Origin: DALYLB01 sp964468345
GTDB taxonomy: Bacteria; Acidobacteriota; Blastocatellia; RBC074
Reading direction: 5' to 3'
Assembly: GCA_964468345.1 (NCBI GenBank)
Contig: CAYXVZ010000013.1
Coordinates: forward strand, 41,628-105,627
DNA length: 64,000 nt
The position numbers and the translations under genes were made by a program. The first letter of the stretch is position 1, and the number at the start of each line of letters is the position of its first letter. Below are positions 1 to 7,438 of this stretch, piece after piece. A model generated the notes under the pieces. It was not told where the DNA came from and ran no database searches. It worked only from the letters and a program-made list of their open reading frames with translations.

Positions 1-203
1 GCATACGTCTTCTCAACACTCACCAGTTGGAGGTTGCTTTCGCCCCATCCCAATGATTCCGTAATGTCGTCAATTGTATGCGAGTCGATGTAGAAGCCCC
101 TGTGGATTTCGATAAATACGGGCCGGTCGCCGTTCTCCGCGATGTCCTTTTGCAGAAAGGCAAGAAGCTCCGATGCTTTAATTGTCTGCTCGATGTTTTC
201 CAC
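1..203 (-). CDS. Hypothetical phage protein, C-terminus cut by window edge
   Basis: An open frame of 67 codons reads off the left edge of the window, so the 3' end is missing. It starts with GTG, chosen because an AAGGAG ribosome site lies 6 nt upstream, inside the last codons of the preceding gene. The protein begins VENIEQTIKASELLAFL and is mixed acidic and aromatic. I recognise no domain. It is the most distal visible gene of the leftward operon. Confidence 0.7.
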   Translation of the reverse strand, partial: MENIEQTIKASELLAFLQKDIAENGDRPVFIEIHRGFYIDSHTIDDITESLGWGESNLQLVSVEKTY

Positions 204-206
204 GTG

Positions 207-509
207 TTACTCCTTCGTGGGAAGGTTTAAAGGGCTTCCAGTTCTCTTTGCGTAGATCCTGGCTTCTATGTGTTCCTTTTCTTTAATCAGGTTGACCGGG
301 GCAGCATTGCCGGCCCGGAATTTGACGTACTGCCACAAGTGCGCCTGTGTTCTGTGCCAAATATGATTCAACCTGATGGCGCCACAACGGCCGCACCAGT
401 GGATCTCCCCGGCCGATGATTCTGAGTCTTCGGCCAGTTTGACCGATTGAAGGTGATGGCATTCATTTATCGAGGTCAATAACTCGATCGCTACCTTAAT
501 ATCGCTCAT
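207..509 (-). CDS. Small zinc-knuckle protein, 100 aa
   Basis: The reading frame is open further upstream, but ATG at 509 is preferred: GGAG precedes it and it overlaps the stop of the upstream gene as ATGA. The protein starts MSDIKVAIELL. It has a CGRCG knuckle near residue 40 with a nearby His pair, suggesting a small zinc-binding or nucleic-acid-binding protein. The C-terminal half is basic. Function is unknown; the position within a run of overlapping small phage genes suggests host-takeover or accessory roles (inference). Confidence 0.7.
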   Translation of the reverse strand: MSDIKVAIELLTSINECHHLQSVKLAEDSESSAGEIHWCGRCGAIRLNHIWHRTQAHLWQYVKFRAGNAAPVNLIKEKEHIEARIYAKRTGSPLNLPTKE

Positions 510-676
510 TGGGTCTTTCTCCACGCCCTGTACTTCCAGAACTCCTTGCGCCATCGCTTGCCCGTCTCGCCGGGAAACCACGAGAACAGGAATAGGTACA
601 AAAGGGCCGCAAGTATTGGAACAACGACCTCTTGATAAATCATCTGGCCGTACATCGGCTCAACGGTTCTTTTCAT
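506..676 (-). CDS. Single-pass membrane protein, 56 aa
   Basis: Starts MKRTVEPMYGQ at ATG 676 behind a GGAGG site 8 nt upstream, and ends by overlapping the next start by 4 nt, so translation is probably coupled. One hydrophobic helix (about residues 17-33, VVVPILAALLYLFLFSW) is followed by a strongly basic, Trp-rich tail, which predicts an inside C-terminus. It could be a small inner-membrane effector; no family recognised. Confidence 0.65.
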   Translation of the reverse strand: MKRTVEPMYGQMIYQEVVVPILAALLYLFLFSWFPGETGKRWRKEFWKYRAWRKTQ

Positions 677-974
677 CTTGAGTTCCTCCGTGCTGTTGGG
701 GCAGGGAAGGGGCATCAAAAACGATCGTGCCGGCGTCGATGTCGCGCGGCTTATAGGCGAGGATCCGCCGAATGACCTCGGCTTTTGCGGCAGCAAAATC
801 AGTATCAGGCGAAGTGCCGAAAACCGTATTGATAGCCTCATCGAGCTCCATCAATGCGCCCGCGCTCTTTTCCGGCAATTCCTCATTGTCACAGTCATAT
901 TCGAGGGCTTCACTCAGCCGGATCGCCTTGAGCACGACGGCCAGATATCGAGCCTCCTGGATTCCTTGGGTCAT
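660..974 (-). CDS. Hypothetical acidic alpha-helical protein, 104 aa
   Basis: Starts MTQGIQEARYL at ATG 974 with a strong GGAGG site. It overlaps the downstream gene by 17 nt and its own start overlaps the upstream stop. The sequence is acidic and looks helical (SEALEYDCDNEEL, AAKAEVIRRILAYKP). No known domain is visible. Confidence 0.7.
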   Translation of the reverse strand: MTQGIQEARYLAVVLKAIRLSEALEYDCDNEELPEKSAGALMELDEAINTVFGTSPDTDFAAAKAEVIRRILAYKPRDIDAGTIVFDAPSLPQQHGGTQDEKNR

Positions 975-1126
975 GATTCGGTTTCCTCCTGCTGTTCTTC
1001 ATCGCTGTAGATTTGCTCGATGTACATGCACTCGCCACCACATTCAGGCTCGGGACAGAACATTGCATCCGTCTCAGATGCATCACCCTGCCAGCCGCAG
1101 GCCGTGCATTCTACTTTTGGGCTCAT
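971..1126 (-). CDS. Very small zinc-binding protein, 51 aa
   Basis: The frame runs from ATG 1126 to TGA 971 and encodes MSPKVECTACGWQGDAS followed by a Cys-rich middle (CPEPECGGEC) and an acidic Glu-rich tail. The CxxC plus later CxxxC spacing fits a zinc ribbon. Both ends overlap neighbours as ATGA, the typical packing of this operon, which supports it as a real gene despite its length. Confidence 0.7.
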   Translation of the reverse strand: MSPKVECTACGWQGDASETDAMFCPEPECGGECMYIEQIYSDEEQQEETES

Positions 1127-1674
1127 ATTCGCCTCTGCTTGACACTCGCTGCTTGGTCGTACACGGTTGAAATCAACTCAACAAGCTCATCCTTGGATAT
1201 GCCCATTATCAAAGCCATCGTGCCGCACGACTGGAGATAAGCACAGAAAGCTGTTTCCTGTGTTACGCCGCTCTTGATCAGGACATCGGCTATAAGGAAA
1301 CAGTTTCCCGGCAATCCGCTCCTAACCTCTTCCGGATCGACGTAGGTGTAATACCTGCGATCAGGCCAGCATCCAGCAGCGATAGCCATCGCCTGCTGTA
1401 TAAGGTCGGACGATTGGATTTCGCTTTCGTTACGGAAGGTGGCACAGTTAATCCCCTCTTGACGTTTGCCTGTTCTGATGTCGATGCAGTCGTCAATGAA
1501 CTTTCTCCAAACAAAGAGGGCGTCGCCTGCGGCTGTTCGTAAGACGATCTTCTCTCCTGGTCCAGCAAAGATTGTGCGTTTTCGTCCATCTTTATAGCTT
1601 CGTGCGGAATAGTGACGTTCATATAAAGCCAAACAAGTAACATCACCATCCTTAGTCAACCACCAGTCGGCCAT
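1123..1674 (-). CDS. Mom/GNAT-like phage protein with an atypical C-terminus, 183 aa
   Basis: Residues 12-130 have the pattern of a phage family related to GNAT/Mom-like acyltransferases: LALYERHYS, a glycine-containing GPGEKIVLRT segment, DALFVWRKF, and TYVDPEEVRSGLPGNCF near residue 110. Relatives, as I recall them, continue after the PGxCF motif with a Lys-Ala-Gly-Trp stretch and end soon after. Here the sequence instead runs into about 55 unrelated residues (ADVLIKSGVTQETAF onward), suggesting a fusion or replaced tail. If Mom-like it would modify adenines in phage DNA. The stop overlaps the next start as ATGA. The family call is by eye. Confidence 0.6.
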   Translation of the reverse strand: MADWWLTKDGDVTCLALYERHYSARSYKDGRKRTIFAGPGEKIVLRTAAGDALFVWRKFIDDCIDIRTGKRQEGINCATFRNESEIQSSDLIQQAMAIAAGCWPDRRYYTYVDPEEVRSGLPGNCFLIADVLIKSGVTQETAFCAYLQSCGTMALIMGISKDELVELISTVYDQAASVKQRRI

Positions 1675-1779
1675 TTATTTCACAGTAGGGCGGGCAACCC
1701 CTTTATTTTCAGTATATTCGTCGCGTCCGATAATGAGCCTTATGTAACCAGATATCTAATTTTTACCGGTTACGAAATC

Positions 1780-1902
1780 CTAGGGATTGCCACCAAAGAA
1801 GGCCCTGAGAAAACTGCGGATACCCCACGCTATTGCAAAGGAAACTCCCACAGCAGCAACAGCCTTCGGCCAAGAATCAATTGCCTGAATCAGTTCAACC
1901 AT
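1780..1902 (-). CDS. Single-pass membrane mini-protein, 40 aa
   Basis: ATG 1902 follows a GGAGG site with 5-nt spacing and opens a 40-codon frame (MVELIQAIDSWPKAVAAVGV) containing one hydrophobic helix and a C-terminal Arg/Phe-rich end (IRSFLRAFFGGNP). The ribosome site lies inside the end of the upstream gene. The roughly 105 nt between its stop and the next gene at 1674 show nothing clear. Confidence 0.55.
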   Translation of the reverse strand: MVELIQAIDSWPKAVAAVGVSFAIAWGIRSFLRAFFGGNP

Positions 1903-1903
1903 T

Positions 1904-2260
1904 TCATCCTCCGTTCTCACTAGTCTGCGTCTCAAAAAACCTGGCCATCGGATCATTGTTCTCTACTTCATCGGGGCTGATGGTTACGGGAATACCGAGA
2001 GCCTGTTCGAGCTGCAAGATCCGGTTTTTTAGTTTGCGCATCTCTTCTACGGCGTGTTCCTTAAAGCCAAATAACATCAATTTTGCTCGGAACGTGAGTG
2101 CCGTCACTCCATAACCACAGATGGGGCATTTGATGGTAGATGAATAGTCTTGTCCAATTTGCCCTTCTTTTGCTTTCCACTTAATAACGGACTCGCAATT
2201 CAGGCATTTCGCGATACATTCCTGCTCTGATGGCAACACGCCTTTCTTGATAATTTCCAT
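1904..2260 (-). CDS. Zinc-ribbon protein with C-terminal coiled coil, 118 aa
   Basis: Starts MEIIKKGVLPSEQ. A four-cysteine ribbon is formed by CLNC (about residues 19-22) and CPIC (about 45-48). It is followed by a leucine-heptad segment (EHAVEEMRKLKNRILQLEQAL) likely to form a coiled coil, and an acidic tail. This resembles small phage zinc-ribbon proteins that contact nucleic acid or RNA polymerase, but no specific family is recognised. The start codon has only a weak GAGAG upstream. Confidence 0.7.
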   Translation of the reverse strand: MEIIKKGVLPSEQECIAKCLNCESVIKWKAKEGQIGQDYSSTIKCPICGYGVTALTFRAKLMLFGFKEHAVEEMRKLKNRILQLEQALGIPVTISPDEVENNDPMARFFETQTSENGG

Positions 2261-2263
2261 TTA

Positions 2264-2485
2264 TTAACTCTCGCGGATTGGTTCTCGCTTCCAGACAAGT
2301 TTCATTTGCCGATCTACGACGCCAACAATCGGGCCCATATACACATCGGGGTGAAGCCTCTGTGTCTGCTCTCTGGATTCCTCAGCTTTGGGGATGGCCT
2401 TGATGGCGGCATCGATTGTCCGATACTTGAAAGCGCCAGCGAATTCAATTGTTCCTTCCTTGTCTTCGACCGCTAATGCGTACAT
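2264..2485 (-). CDS. Hypothetical protein, 73 aa
   Basis: MYALAVEDKEGTIEFAGAF; ATG behind GAGAGG. The layout is compact alpha/beta: two predicted strands, a helix (IDAAIKAIPKAEESREQ) and a basic end. No family recognised. It sits 3 nt from the next gene, in the same leftward operon. Confidence 0.65.
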   Translation of the reverse strand: MYALAVEDKEGTIEFAGAFKYRTIDAAIKAIPKAEESREQTQRLHPDVYMGPIVGVVDRQMKLVWKREPIRES

Positions 2486-2493
2486 ATCGCCTC

Positions 2494-2724
2494 TCAGTTA
2501 GAACTGTTTTTTCTTCTCAGTCGTTTTCGAATCTCAAGTGCACCGATAATCAACAACACATAAGCCATTGCAGAGTAAAATAGAACCGCGCTTCCAAACT
2601 GTTCAGATACCTGTGCTGGAGCACTTACCAGCCAATAGACAAAATTTATACAGAGATAGACCCAGATCGGCAGGCCAATAACTGCCGCAATTATCCAAAG
2701 TAGTTTCCGTGTTTGTGAATTCAT
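2494..2724 (-). CDS. Two-helix membrane protein, 76 aa
   Basis: Starts MNSQTRKLLW after an AAGGAAGG site. Two hydrophobic segments (about residues 8-33 and 46-63) are separated by a short loop, and the tail is very basic (RKRLRRKN). Holin-like in architecture, but its place in the left operon gives no independent support for a lysis role. Confidence 0.65.
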   Translation of the reverse strand: MNSQTRKLLWIIAAVIGLPIWVYLCINFVYWLVSAPAQVSEQFGSAVLFYSAMAYVLLIIGALEIRKRLRRKNSSN

Positions 2725-2756
2725 TACCCTTCCTTTCTATAGTTTTCATAGCCAAA

Positions 2757-3185
2757 TCATTCCCTCCTTGTTTCGATCTCATCATTCTGCAGGCCCTCAT
2801 ATTGAGCCGCCATTCGCTCAATGACCGGCACGATGTATTCGTCCCCTTCCGCCTTTGCGCGATCCAAGCAGACGCGGGCCGGCGTGTCGATGATTTTAAA
2901 GAAGGTTTTCCATTCGATTGATTGCCATTCATCGCGCCGTTTCCGCGTCATGTTAGTCGCGTCCAGTATTATGTGTGAATGGCCGGCGAGAAACAGCGCG
3001 CGCACCATCGTCTTTGCGATTGCCCAAACGTGGGGCTCCGCCTCCGCAATGAACCGCTGGCCGTGCAGCGCCAGCCGGATCGCGTCCGGGCTGACGATGG
3101 GCAGGTTCTGCTTTCGTGCCCACGTCGTCTTCCCCGATCTCGGGAGGCCTACCGTGCAAAGGAGCGTCCAGTCTTGTTGTGTCAT
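2757..3185 (-). CDS. P-loop kinase (polynucleotide-kinase-like), 142 aa
   Basis: Residues 11-20 carry a Walker A motif (GLPRSGKTTWA), followed by a base-binding region (SPDAIRLALHGQRF) and a LID-like segment DATNMTRKRRDEW, the typical layout of the polynucleotide-kinase/AAA_33 branch. It would transfer a phosphate from ATP to a nucleic-acid end or small substrate. The start MTQQDW at 3185 is preferred over an upstream in-frame ATG because the upstream extension overlaps the neighbouring gene and looks noncoding. It lacks the C-terminal phosphatase half of T4 PNK. Neighbours are nucleotide-handling genes. Confidence 0.75.
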   Translation of the reverse strand: MTQQDWTLLCTVGLPRSGKTTWARKQNLPIVSPDAIRLALHGQRFIAEAEPHVWAIAKTMVRALFLAGHSHIILDATNMTRKRRDEWQSIEWKTFFKIIDTPARVCLDRAKAEGDEYIVPVIERMAAQYEGLQNDEIETRRE

Positions 3186-3190
3186 ATAAA

Positions 3191-3793
3191 TTAGAACCTT
3201 TCGCCGATCGCTGCCAGCGCCGCTACAAGCGATTCGTGTTGATGCCATCGAGGATGACCCCGAAAAACAGATGTATCAGGCAAAACAGGGCCAACCGCAT
3301 ATATCTCTCGATCGGCTGCTAAAGCTGCTCCGATCTCGATAAATGCGCCTTTCAGGTATTCGCCTGGCTCCGTGTAAATCAGGACGCAATCAGCGTCTTT
3401 GCATTCCTGGATGCAGCGCTTCGCCAAGTCCGCGCGATCGGTCGTTTCCCCTGCCCCGGCTTCATCGATCCACGTCGAAACGATCTCGTAGCCTCCGGAA
3501 CGCAATGCTTTCCATGTGTCGGCGTGCTTGACCTTGCTGGCTGTGTATATCTTAGGTTTGATGACGTGGCCTGGGCATCCAGTCTCATAGCTGAAGCCTT
3601 CGCATTCGCCGTTCATCGGCAGGACCTTGTAGCCTTTGTCTCGTGCCTCTTCGAAATGCCGGCGGACTTCGGCAGTCGTCATCATCTTGCCGGTGTGGTC
3701 TCTGACCACATTATCAAATTCCCGTTCGAATTGGCTTGGACTCATTGCCAAGACTCCATCTACCGATATGCAAATATGCGTCGTTATTCTCAT
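3191..3793 (-). CDS. Nucleoside 2-deoxyribosyltransferase-like protein with N-terminal phage domain, 200 aa
   Basis: The C-terminal part (about residues 80-200) looks like the nucleoside deoxyribosyltransferase/TIR-like fold: KIYTASKVKHADTWKALR, a central DADCVLIYTEPGEYLKGAF and then IEIGAALAADREIYAVGP, where the Glu in the GAxxEIG-type stretch is the usual catalytic position. The first about 75 residues (ISVDGVLAMSPSQFE onward) form a separate short domain. Possible roles are base exchange for modified-nucleotide synthesis or hydrolysis of a signalling nucleotide. It is followed by an HD hydrolase and preceded by a P-loop kinase, hinting at a nucleotide-metabolism cluster. Confidence 0.65.
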   Translation of the reverse strand: MRITTHICISVDGVLAMSPSQFEREFDNVVRDHTGKMMTTAEVRRHFEEARDKGYKVLPMNGECEGFSYETGCPGHVIKPKIYTASKVKHADTWKALRSGGYEIVSTWIDEAGAGETTDRADLAKRCIQECKDADCVLIYTEPGEYLKGAFIEIGAALAADREIYAVGPVLPDTSVFRGHPRWHQHESLVAALAAIGERF

Positions 3794-3806
3794 TACCCTT
3801 TCCCTC

Positions 3807-4466
3807 CTAAATCATTTCCAGCGGTTCTAACTTCCGCGTCATCGTTCCGATGCGCTGAGTCTCGCGGACAAACTGCTCCCAAAGATCGATCAGCCATGGC
3901 ATGTCGTGTGCCCACTTGCGAATCTGCTGCCGCTGTTCTTCGTGATAGAAATCGTAGTTGAGGGTTGCGAGGACGGCGCCATTGTTCAGAATGTGCGTAG
4001 CCTTCGGCATGATCTTATCGACGCATTTCACCAGTCTGGCTTCCCGGCTATCGAGCGCCTCATATCTCTGAATCATTTCCACGATCCATGGAAATGTGTT
4101 TGAAAAGGTCTTCTTGATCTTTTCGAACGCGGCCCGTTCCCGTGCTTCCTTCTCCGCTTTCTGGTCCGCATTTAAGCCGGCCGCGGTATTGGTGTCGCCG
4201 GCGTAGGCTTCCACCAGATCGTGAACGATGGCGAGTTCCGCTATCAGGCCGATGTCCATCCTGTATTCGTGGCGTTCGGCAAGCGCGCAGGCCGTCAACG
4301 CCAGCATCACGGTATGATCTGTGTCCGTCTCGGGCCGCTTCCCGTCTTCGTGCCGGGTGACGCGCTCCACGCGACCGAACGCGAGCGCCAGCCGGGCGAT
4401 ATCGAGGACGGAATCAAATCCTAGCTTCCTTCGCCTCTCCATTTCGGCTTCGATGTTTACTCCCAT
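3807..4466 (-). CDS. HD-domain hydrolase (YfbR-like), 219 aa
   Basis: An HD metal site is visible: an early His (RHEDGKRPETDTDHTVML, residues about 38-55), the HD pair in ELAIVHDLVEAYAGD (about 78-92) and a later Asp (LVKCVDKIMPK). The arrangement matches HD_3/YfbR-type nucleotidases that remove phosphate from deoxynucleoside monophosphates. Length (219 aa) fits the family. Phages use such enzymes in dNTP pool control or hypermodified-base pathways; which applies here is not shown by the sequence. Confidence 0.75.
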   Translation of the reverse strand: MGVNIEAEMERRRKLGFDSVLDIARLALAFGRVERVTRHEDGKRPETDTDHTVMLALTACALAERHEYRMDIGLIAELAIVHDLVEAYAGDTNTAAGLNADQKAEKEARERAAFEKIKKTFSNTFPWIVEMIQRYEALDSREARLVKCVDKIMPKATHILNNGAVLATLNYDFYHEEQRQQIRKWAHDMPWLIDLWEQFVRETQRIGTMTRKLEPLEMI

Positions 4467-4480
4467 ACTCTCCCTTCTTT

Positions 4481-4666
4481 CTATGTGAACTGATACCCCA
4501 GCGCCATCATCTCGCCGTACACGGCCCGCATTTCCGCGCCGAGCGCGTCGCGGATTGCGCGGTCGACCAGCCAGAGGCTAATCGGACTCAGAAGCTTATA
4601 CGTCTTCTTGCGCTCATTTATCTGCAGGAAGCCCTGTCCGATCAGGGCGAGAAGTCGCGGTGACAT
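4481..4666 (-). CDS. Hypothetical protein, 61 aa
   Basis: Start MSPRLLALIGQGF at ATG 4666, chosen for a GGGAG site 6 nt upstream; it lies inside the 3' end of the preceding gene (53-nt overlap). The protein looks like a small winged-helix-type fold (LLALIGQGFLQINERKKTYKLLSP: helix, then a strand-like basic hairpin), so it may bind DNA. No named family. Confidence 0.55.
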   Translation of the reverse strand: MSPRLLALIGQGFLQINERKKTYKLLSPISLWLVDRAIRDALGAEMRAVYGEMMALGYQFT

Positions 4667-4994
4667 ATCCAACTCCCTTCCCACCATCGGCCTTAGCCAG
4701 TGCGGCGCGGGCTCTTGTGGCGACGGCAAACATCCGATCAAAAGCCATGTCGGTTGGCTTGTCGCGCAGCAATTCGTGCATCTCCGTCATCCACTGGCAA
4801 ACATCTTTCAAGGCCATGTACAAATCCGGCGAGGCCTCGATTAGATGGGCGATAGCTTCGGCATGATCCTTCGGGGCGTCTATTGTGCAGATCGTATAAT
4901 CAGGGCCATCAACAATCCACCATTTACCCAATCCTTCGCCTGCAAGCTCGCTAATCTCAGCAGTCCACGTTCCCGGTTTGCATATTGATTCCAT
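4614..4994 (-). CDS. Hypothetical phage protein, 126 aa
   Basis: MESICKPGTWTAEISELAGE onward, with a conserved-looking middle (EASPDLYMALKDVCQWMTEM). The phrase AEAIAHLIEASPDLYMAL is common in small phage proteins of unknown role that contain a helical pair near the end. The last about 25 residues overlap the next gene and are low in conservation signal. No function is assigned. Confidence 0.65.
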   Translation of the reverse strand: MESICKPGTWTAEISELAGEGLGKWWIVDGPDYTICTIDAPKDHAEAIAHLIEASPDLYMALKDVCQWMTEMHELLRDKPTDMAFDRMFAVATRARAALAKADGGKGVGYVTATSRPDRTGLPADK

Positions 4995-5006
4995 GACTAT
5001 TCCCTT

Positions 5007-5426
5007 CTAGGCGTTCTTCCAAGCTTCAATGCCGGCCGCGACGAATCGCGCATTCCGGCCGTTTGTGTACCCGTGCCAGCGGATATACCAGTGACCATTT
5101 CGCCAAACGACCTGGGCGCCGGCGATCTCCACACATGCGCCGCACGGCAGTATCACGATATCCGGCGAAGCGCATCGATCGAACATCAAATGCCGGTTTA
5201 CGTGGATCCAGTCCTTCTCCTTTTCCCGGTAAAAGACAATCTGCTCGTATTCCCATCGAGGCCGGGCCGTTTGGTCGAGGTTCTTGTCCTCCGGATGATG
5301 AAGAGGTTCCCACAGGTAATAGAGATTGCCGGAATCGGATGCGATCTCGTATTCGCATTCACAGTGCCAGACCGACAGGAAGCGGGACATATGGAATGGT
5401 ATGAATTTATTTTCTTTTTGCGTCAT
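5007..5426 (-). CDS. Hypothetical protein rich in Trp and His, 139 aa
   Basis: MTQKENKFIPFHMSRF onward. Beta-rich with many aromatic residues (WHCECEYEI, NGHWYIRWHGYTNGR). Two Cys near residues 22-24 and two near 96-98 (PCGACVE) could bind a metal. No family recognised. Confidence 0.6.
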   Translation of the reverse strand: MTQKENKFIPFHMSRFLSVWHCECEYEIASDSGNLYYLWEPLHHPEDKNLDQTARPRWEYEQIVFYREKEKDWIHVNRHLMFDRCASPDIVILPCGACVEIAGAQVVWRNGHWYIRWHGYTNGRNARFVAAGIEAWKNA

Positions 5427-5451
5427 CGAAACCCTCTCCCCTCGCTTAAAT

Positions 5452-5688
5452 CTATAACTGCTTAACAGGCTGCTCCTGGCTTTTCAGATGCGCCACGCAC
5501 TCCGTGTACGCCTCTTCGTATCCCCGGCCTACTCGCTTGAAAAGCGAAAGCTGCATGATTCTCGGAAGCGAGAAATAGCATTTCTGGCAAAAGGTCTTTT
5601 CCTTGCCTTTGGGCTGGCCGCATCTGCAGGTTCTGCCGTTTAACTCTTGCACGATCCTGATGGCCTCTGCTGCGCTTACTCTTGCCAT
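5452..5688 (-). CDS. Small zinc-finger protein, 78 aa
   Basis: Residues 20-37 hold CRCGQPKGKEKTFCQKC, a compact four-cysteine zinc finger, with a helical N-terminus (AAEAIRIVQELNG) and a helical C-terminus. Similar short fingers occur in phage proteins that act on nucleic acid; no direct evidence for function. Confidence 0.65.
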   Translation of the reverse strand: MARVSAAEAIRIVQELNGRTCRCGQPKGKEKTFCQKCYFSLPRIMQLSLFKRVGRGYEEAYTECVAHLKSQEQPVKQL

Positions 5689-5691
5689 GTC

Positions 5692-5802
5692 TTATTCCTC
5701 GTTTCGCTGAATACAGATGCCTATCGCGAACGCAACCAAAAAGAAGAATGCGAGAATCGGCATCATGGAAATAAACTGTAGAATTTGGATCGCTCTTTTC
5801 AT
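5692..5802 (-). CDS. Single-pass membrane mini-protein, 36 aa
   Basis: ATG 5802 overlaps the stop of the upstream gene as ATGA. The product, MKRAIQILQFISMMPILAFF plus a short hydrophobic run and an acidic end, is one membrane helix with a basic N-terminus. It is too short to classify. Its packing against both neighbours supports translation. Confidence 0.5.
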   Translation of the reverse strand: MKRAIQILQFISMMPILAFFFLVAFAIGICIQRNEE

Positions 5803-6053
5803 CGCTCAAATAGATCCATTTGCACGCTGCAATCGGGACAGAATTCCCTGGCCGGCGGAGATGACCAAATCTCGGGATTGCTCAGCGGGATGCATTCATC
5901 GCAACAGGATCGCCGGCAATTTGGGCATGGAATCGTTCGGCCTAAAACATCGACCACCTTCCAGCATCGCTCACATTGAAACAGCCGGATCGGCAGCCAG
6001 ACGCCGCCGAATGTTTCAATCTTCTCAGTGAGAGGTTTCGGCCCCATGGACAA
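5799..6053 (-). CDS. Protein with two zinc ribbons, 84 aa
   Basis: MSMGPKPLTEKIETFGG, then CERC (about 27-30), CPNC (about 43-46), CDEC and CPDC, giving eight cysteines in four CxxC pairs. This is most likely two zinc-binding units, rubredoxin- or RING-like. Function unknown. Its start lies 29 nt inside the upstream gene. Confidence 0.65.
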   Translation of the reverse strand: MSMGPKPLTEKIETFGGVWLPIRLFQCERCWKVVDVLGRTIPCPNCRRSCCDECIPLSNPEIWSSPPAREFCPDCSVQMDLFER

Positions 6054-6366
6054 AAATCCTATAGCCCATCGGAGGCTGATAGATCAGATGAATAACTTTT
6101 TTATGCGGACAGGTTTGAATGCTGATTCCATACTTGCGCCCACATTCAACGAGTTCAAATAGAAATCTGACCGCATCCGCGTGAGTCTTGATTGCGCCCG
6201 GAAATTCTTCATCAAGCGATTCAGTATCGAGGTTCAGTAACACTTCATTGTGGCCATTCCCTGATGCACGTATGGCTGCAACAACGCGGGCAAATACCTC
6301 ATCGAGGCTCTTAACGCCTTCATAGCTGAATTCGATTTCGCCGGCGATTTCATTGGGTTCGCTCAT
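6025..6366 (-). CDS. Hypothetical protein, 113 aa
   Basis: MSEPNEIAGEIEFSYEGVKS onward. Acidic, with alternating predicted helices and strands (VFARVVAAIRASG, VRFLFELVECGRKYG, KVIHLIYQPPMGYRIFVHG). Its start overlaps the ASCH gene stop as ATGA. No known domain. Confidence 0.65.
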   Translation of the reverse strand: MSEPNEIAGEIEFSYEGVKSLDEVFARVVAAIRASGNGHNEVLLNLDTESLDEEFPGAIKTHADAVRFLFELVECGRKYGISIQTCPHKKVIHLIYQPPMGYRIFVHGAETSH

Positions 6367-6860
6367 TTGCCTGACTCCCTCCTTCTCTGCTCCCAGAACT
6401 CAATCAGGTTCTGTTTCTGCTCCGGCGTCAGCCAGCTCAATGCTTCTTTGGCATTGAGTTTCCATACGCTTTGCCTGCCCTGTGCCGGAATCGGCGCCGG
6501 CAACGTCCAGATTTTCGAAAACTTCCAGCCAAAACGACCTGCCGAATAGTCCCCAAACCAATATTCATCCAATTCTGTTGCCGGCTGCCATTCCATTGTG
6601 CTTATGCACTCTTCCAGATAGCCAATGGCTCCAAAGACTCCGCGCGGGATCTCCTGCCCTGCGAGATATTTTCTGAATCTGATTGATTGGGATAATTCGG
6701 ATAACTCTTCGCCCCATTTCTTGGCCGCGTGGATCGCCAAGAACTGGCCGGGCTTTGTTTTCCAATGGCGGGTTTCGATCATCTTGGCCTGGTGGAACAT
6801 CAGCGACGCCCACGGCTGCCAAAGACTAATTGCCGATATTGCTGGAATTTCTTGAGGCAT
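6363..6860 (-). CDS. ASCH-domain protein, 165 aa
   Basis: Starts MPQEIPAISAISLWQPWASL; the ISLWQPWASLM motif at residues 10-20 and the later FLAIHAAKKW and PRGVFGAIG segments mark the ASCH (PUA-like) fold, which binds RNA or modified nucleosides. Most phage ASCH proteins of this type are 130-170 aa, as here. The start at 6860 is used because the longer open frame upstream runs into the tRNA region. It is the first protein gene after the two tRNA genes, so it is probably co-transcribed with them. Confidence 0.75.
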   Translation of the reverse strand: MPQEIPAISAISLWQPWASLMFHQAKMIETRHWKTKPGQFLAIHAAKKWGEELSELSQSIRFRKYLAGQEIPRGVFGAIGYLEECISTMEWQPATELDEYWFGDYSAGRFGWKFSKIWTLPAPIPAQGRQSVWKLNAKEALSWLTPEQKQNLIEFWEQRRRESGK

Positions 6861-7135
6861 AAATTTCCTGGGACTGAATGGCCGCGGGCCGGATTGATTA
6901 CCGGCTCCCCGCCGGGTCCACACCAAACAGCGGCGATTCCTTAACGTACGCTCGGGGAATCTATTCTGTCTTCGCGGTAGCTGACCGCTTACCGTCTTCT
7001 TTCGTAGAGAAAGTCCGGCAGTGTGAGCGTGTCCTTCCACGCCGTCGCAGCCATAACTCAAAAGATCAGGCTTCCTGCTTACCCTCGTACAGGGACCGCC
7101 AGCAATGCGTCTTGTCGTCATCGCCACGGCCGGCA

Positions 7136-7208
7136 TTGCAGCGTCCGGACTCGAACCGGAGATCACGGGGGAACGATTCCCCGTGAAGAGACCTTTCTCC
7201 TCGCTGCG
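7136..7208 (-). tRNA. Degenerate tRNA-like gene, anticodon uncertain
   Basis: A 73-nt sequence has a perfect T arm (TCCGG, TTCGAGT loop, CCGGA) and an acceptor stem pairing 6 of 7 positions (CGCAGCG with CGCTGCA), the same 3' acceptor as the next tRNA. The anticodon stem is strong (CGGGG/CCCCG) but its loop has 8 nt, and the D arm pairs only about 3 bp. With U33 placed at the third loop base the anticodon would read CGT (Thr), but this is uncertain. It may be a decayed, non-canonical or suppressor-type phage tRNA. No CCA is encoded. The roughly 230 nt between the two tRNAs show no gene. Confidence 0.5.
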
Positions 7209-7438
7209 AAAATGCCGGTCTTTCCCGGCTGCCATCCGCTCTATAGGCTTGTAGCCGAACCATCGCTGAACGGAAGCGAAGCCCCGTGGCGCCATGCCTC
7301 ACTGCTCGCCACGGGCCGAGAGCAGTTGCGGCCCAGGTTTAGGTCCTTCCTGAAAACTCCCGCCACTCCTACAGCAGGCGGCGCTGGCCATTCGTCGACA
7401 TTTAGGGTCCGTCTTGAAAGGCGAAGTCATCCAGACCA

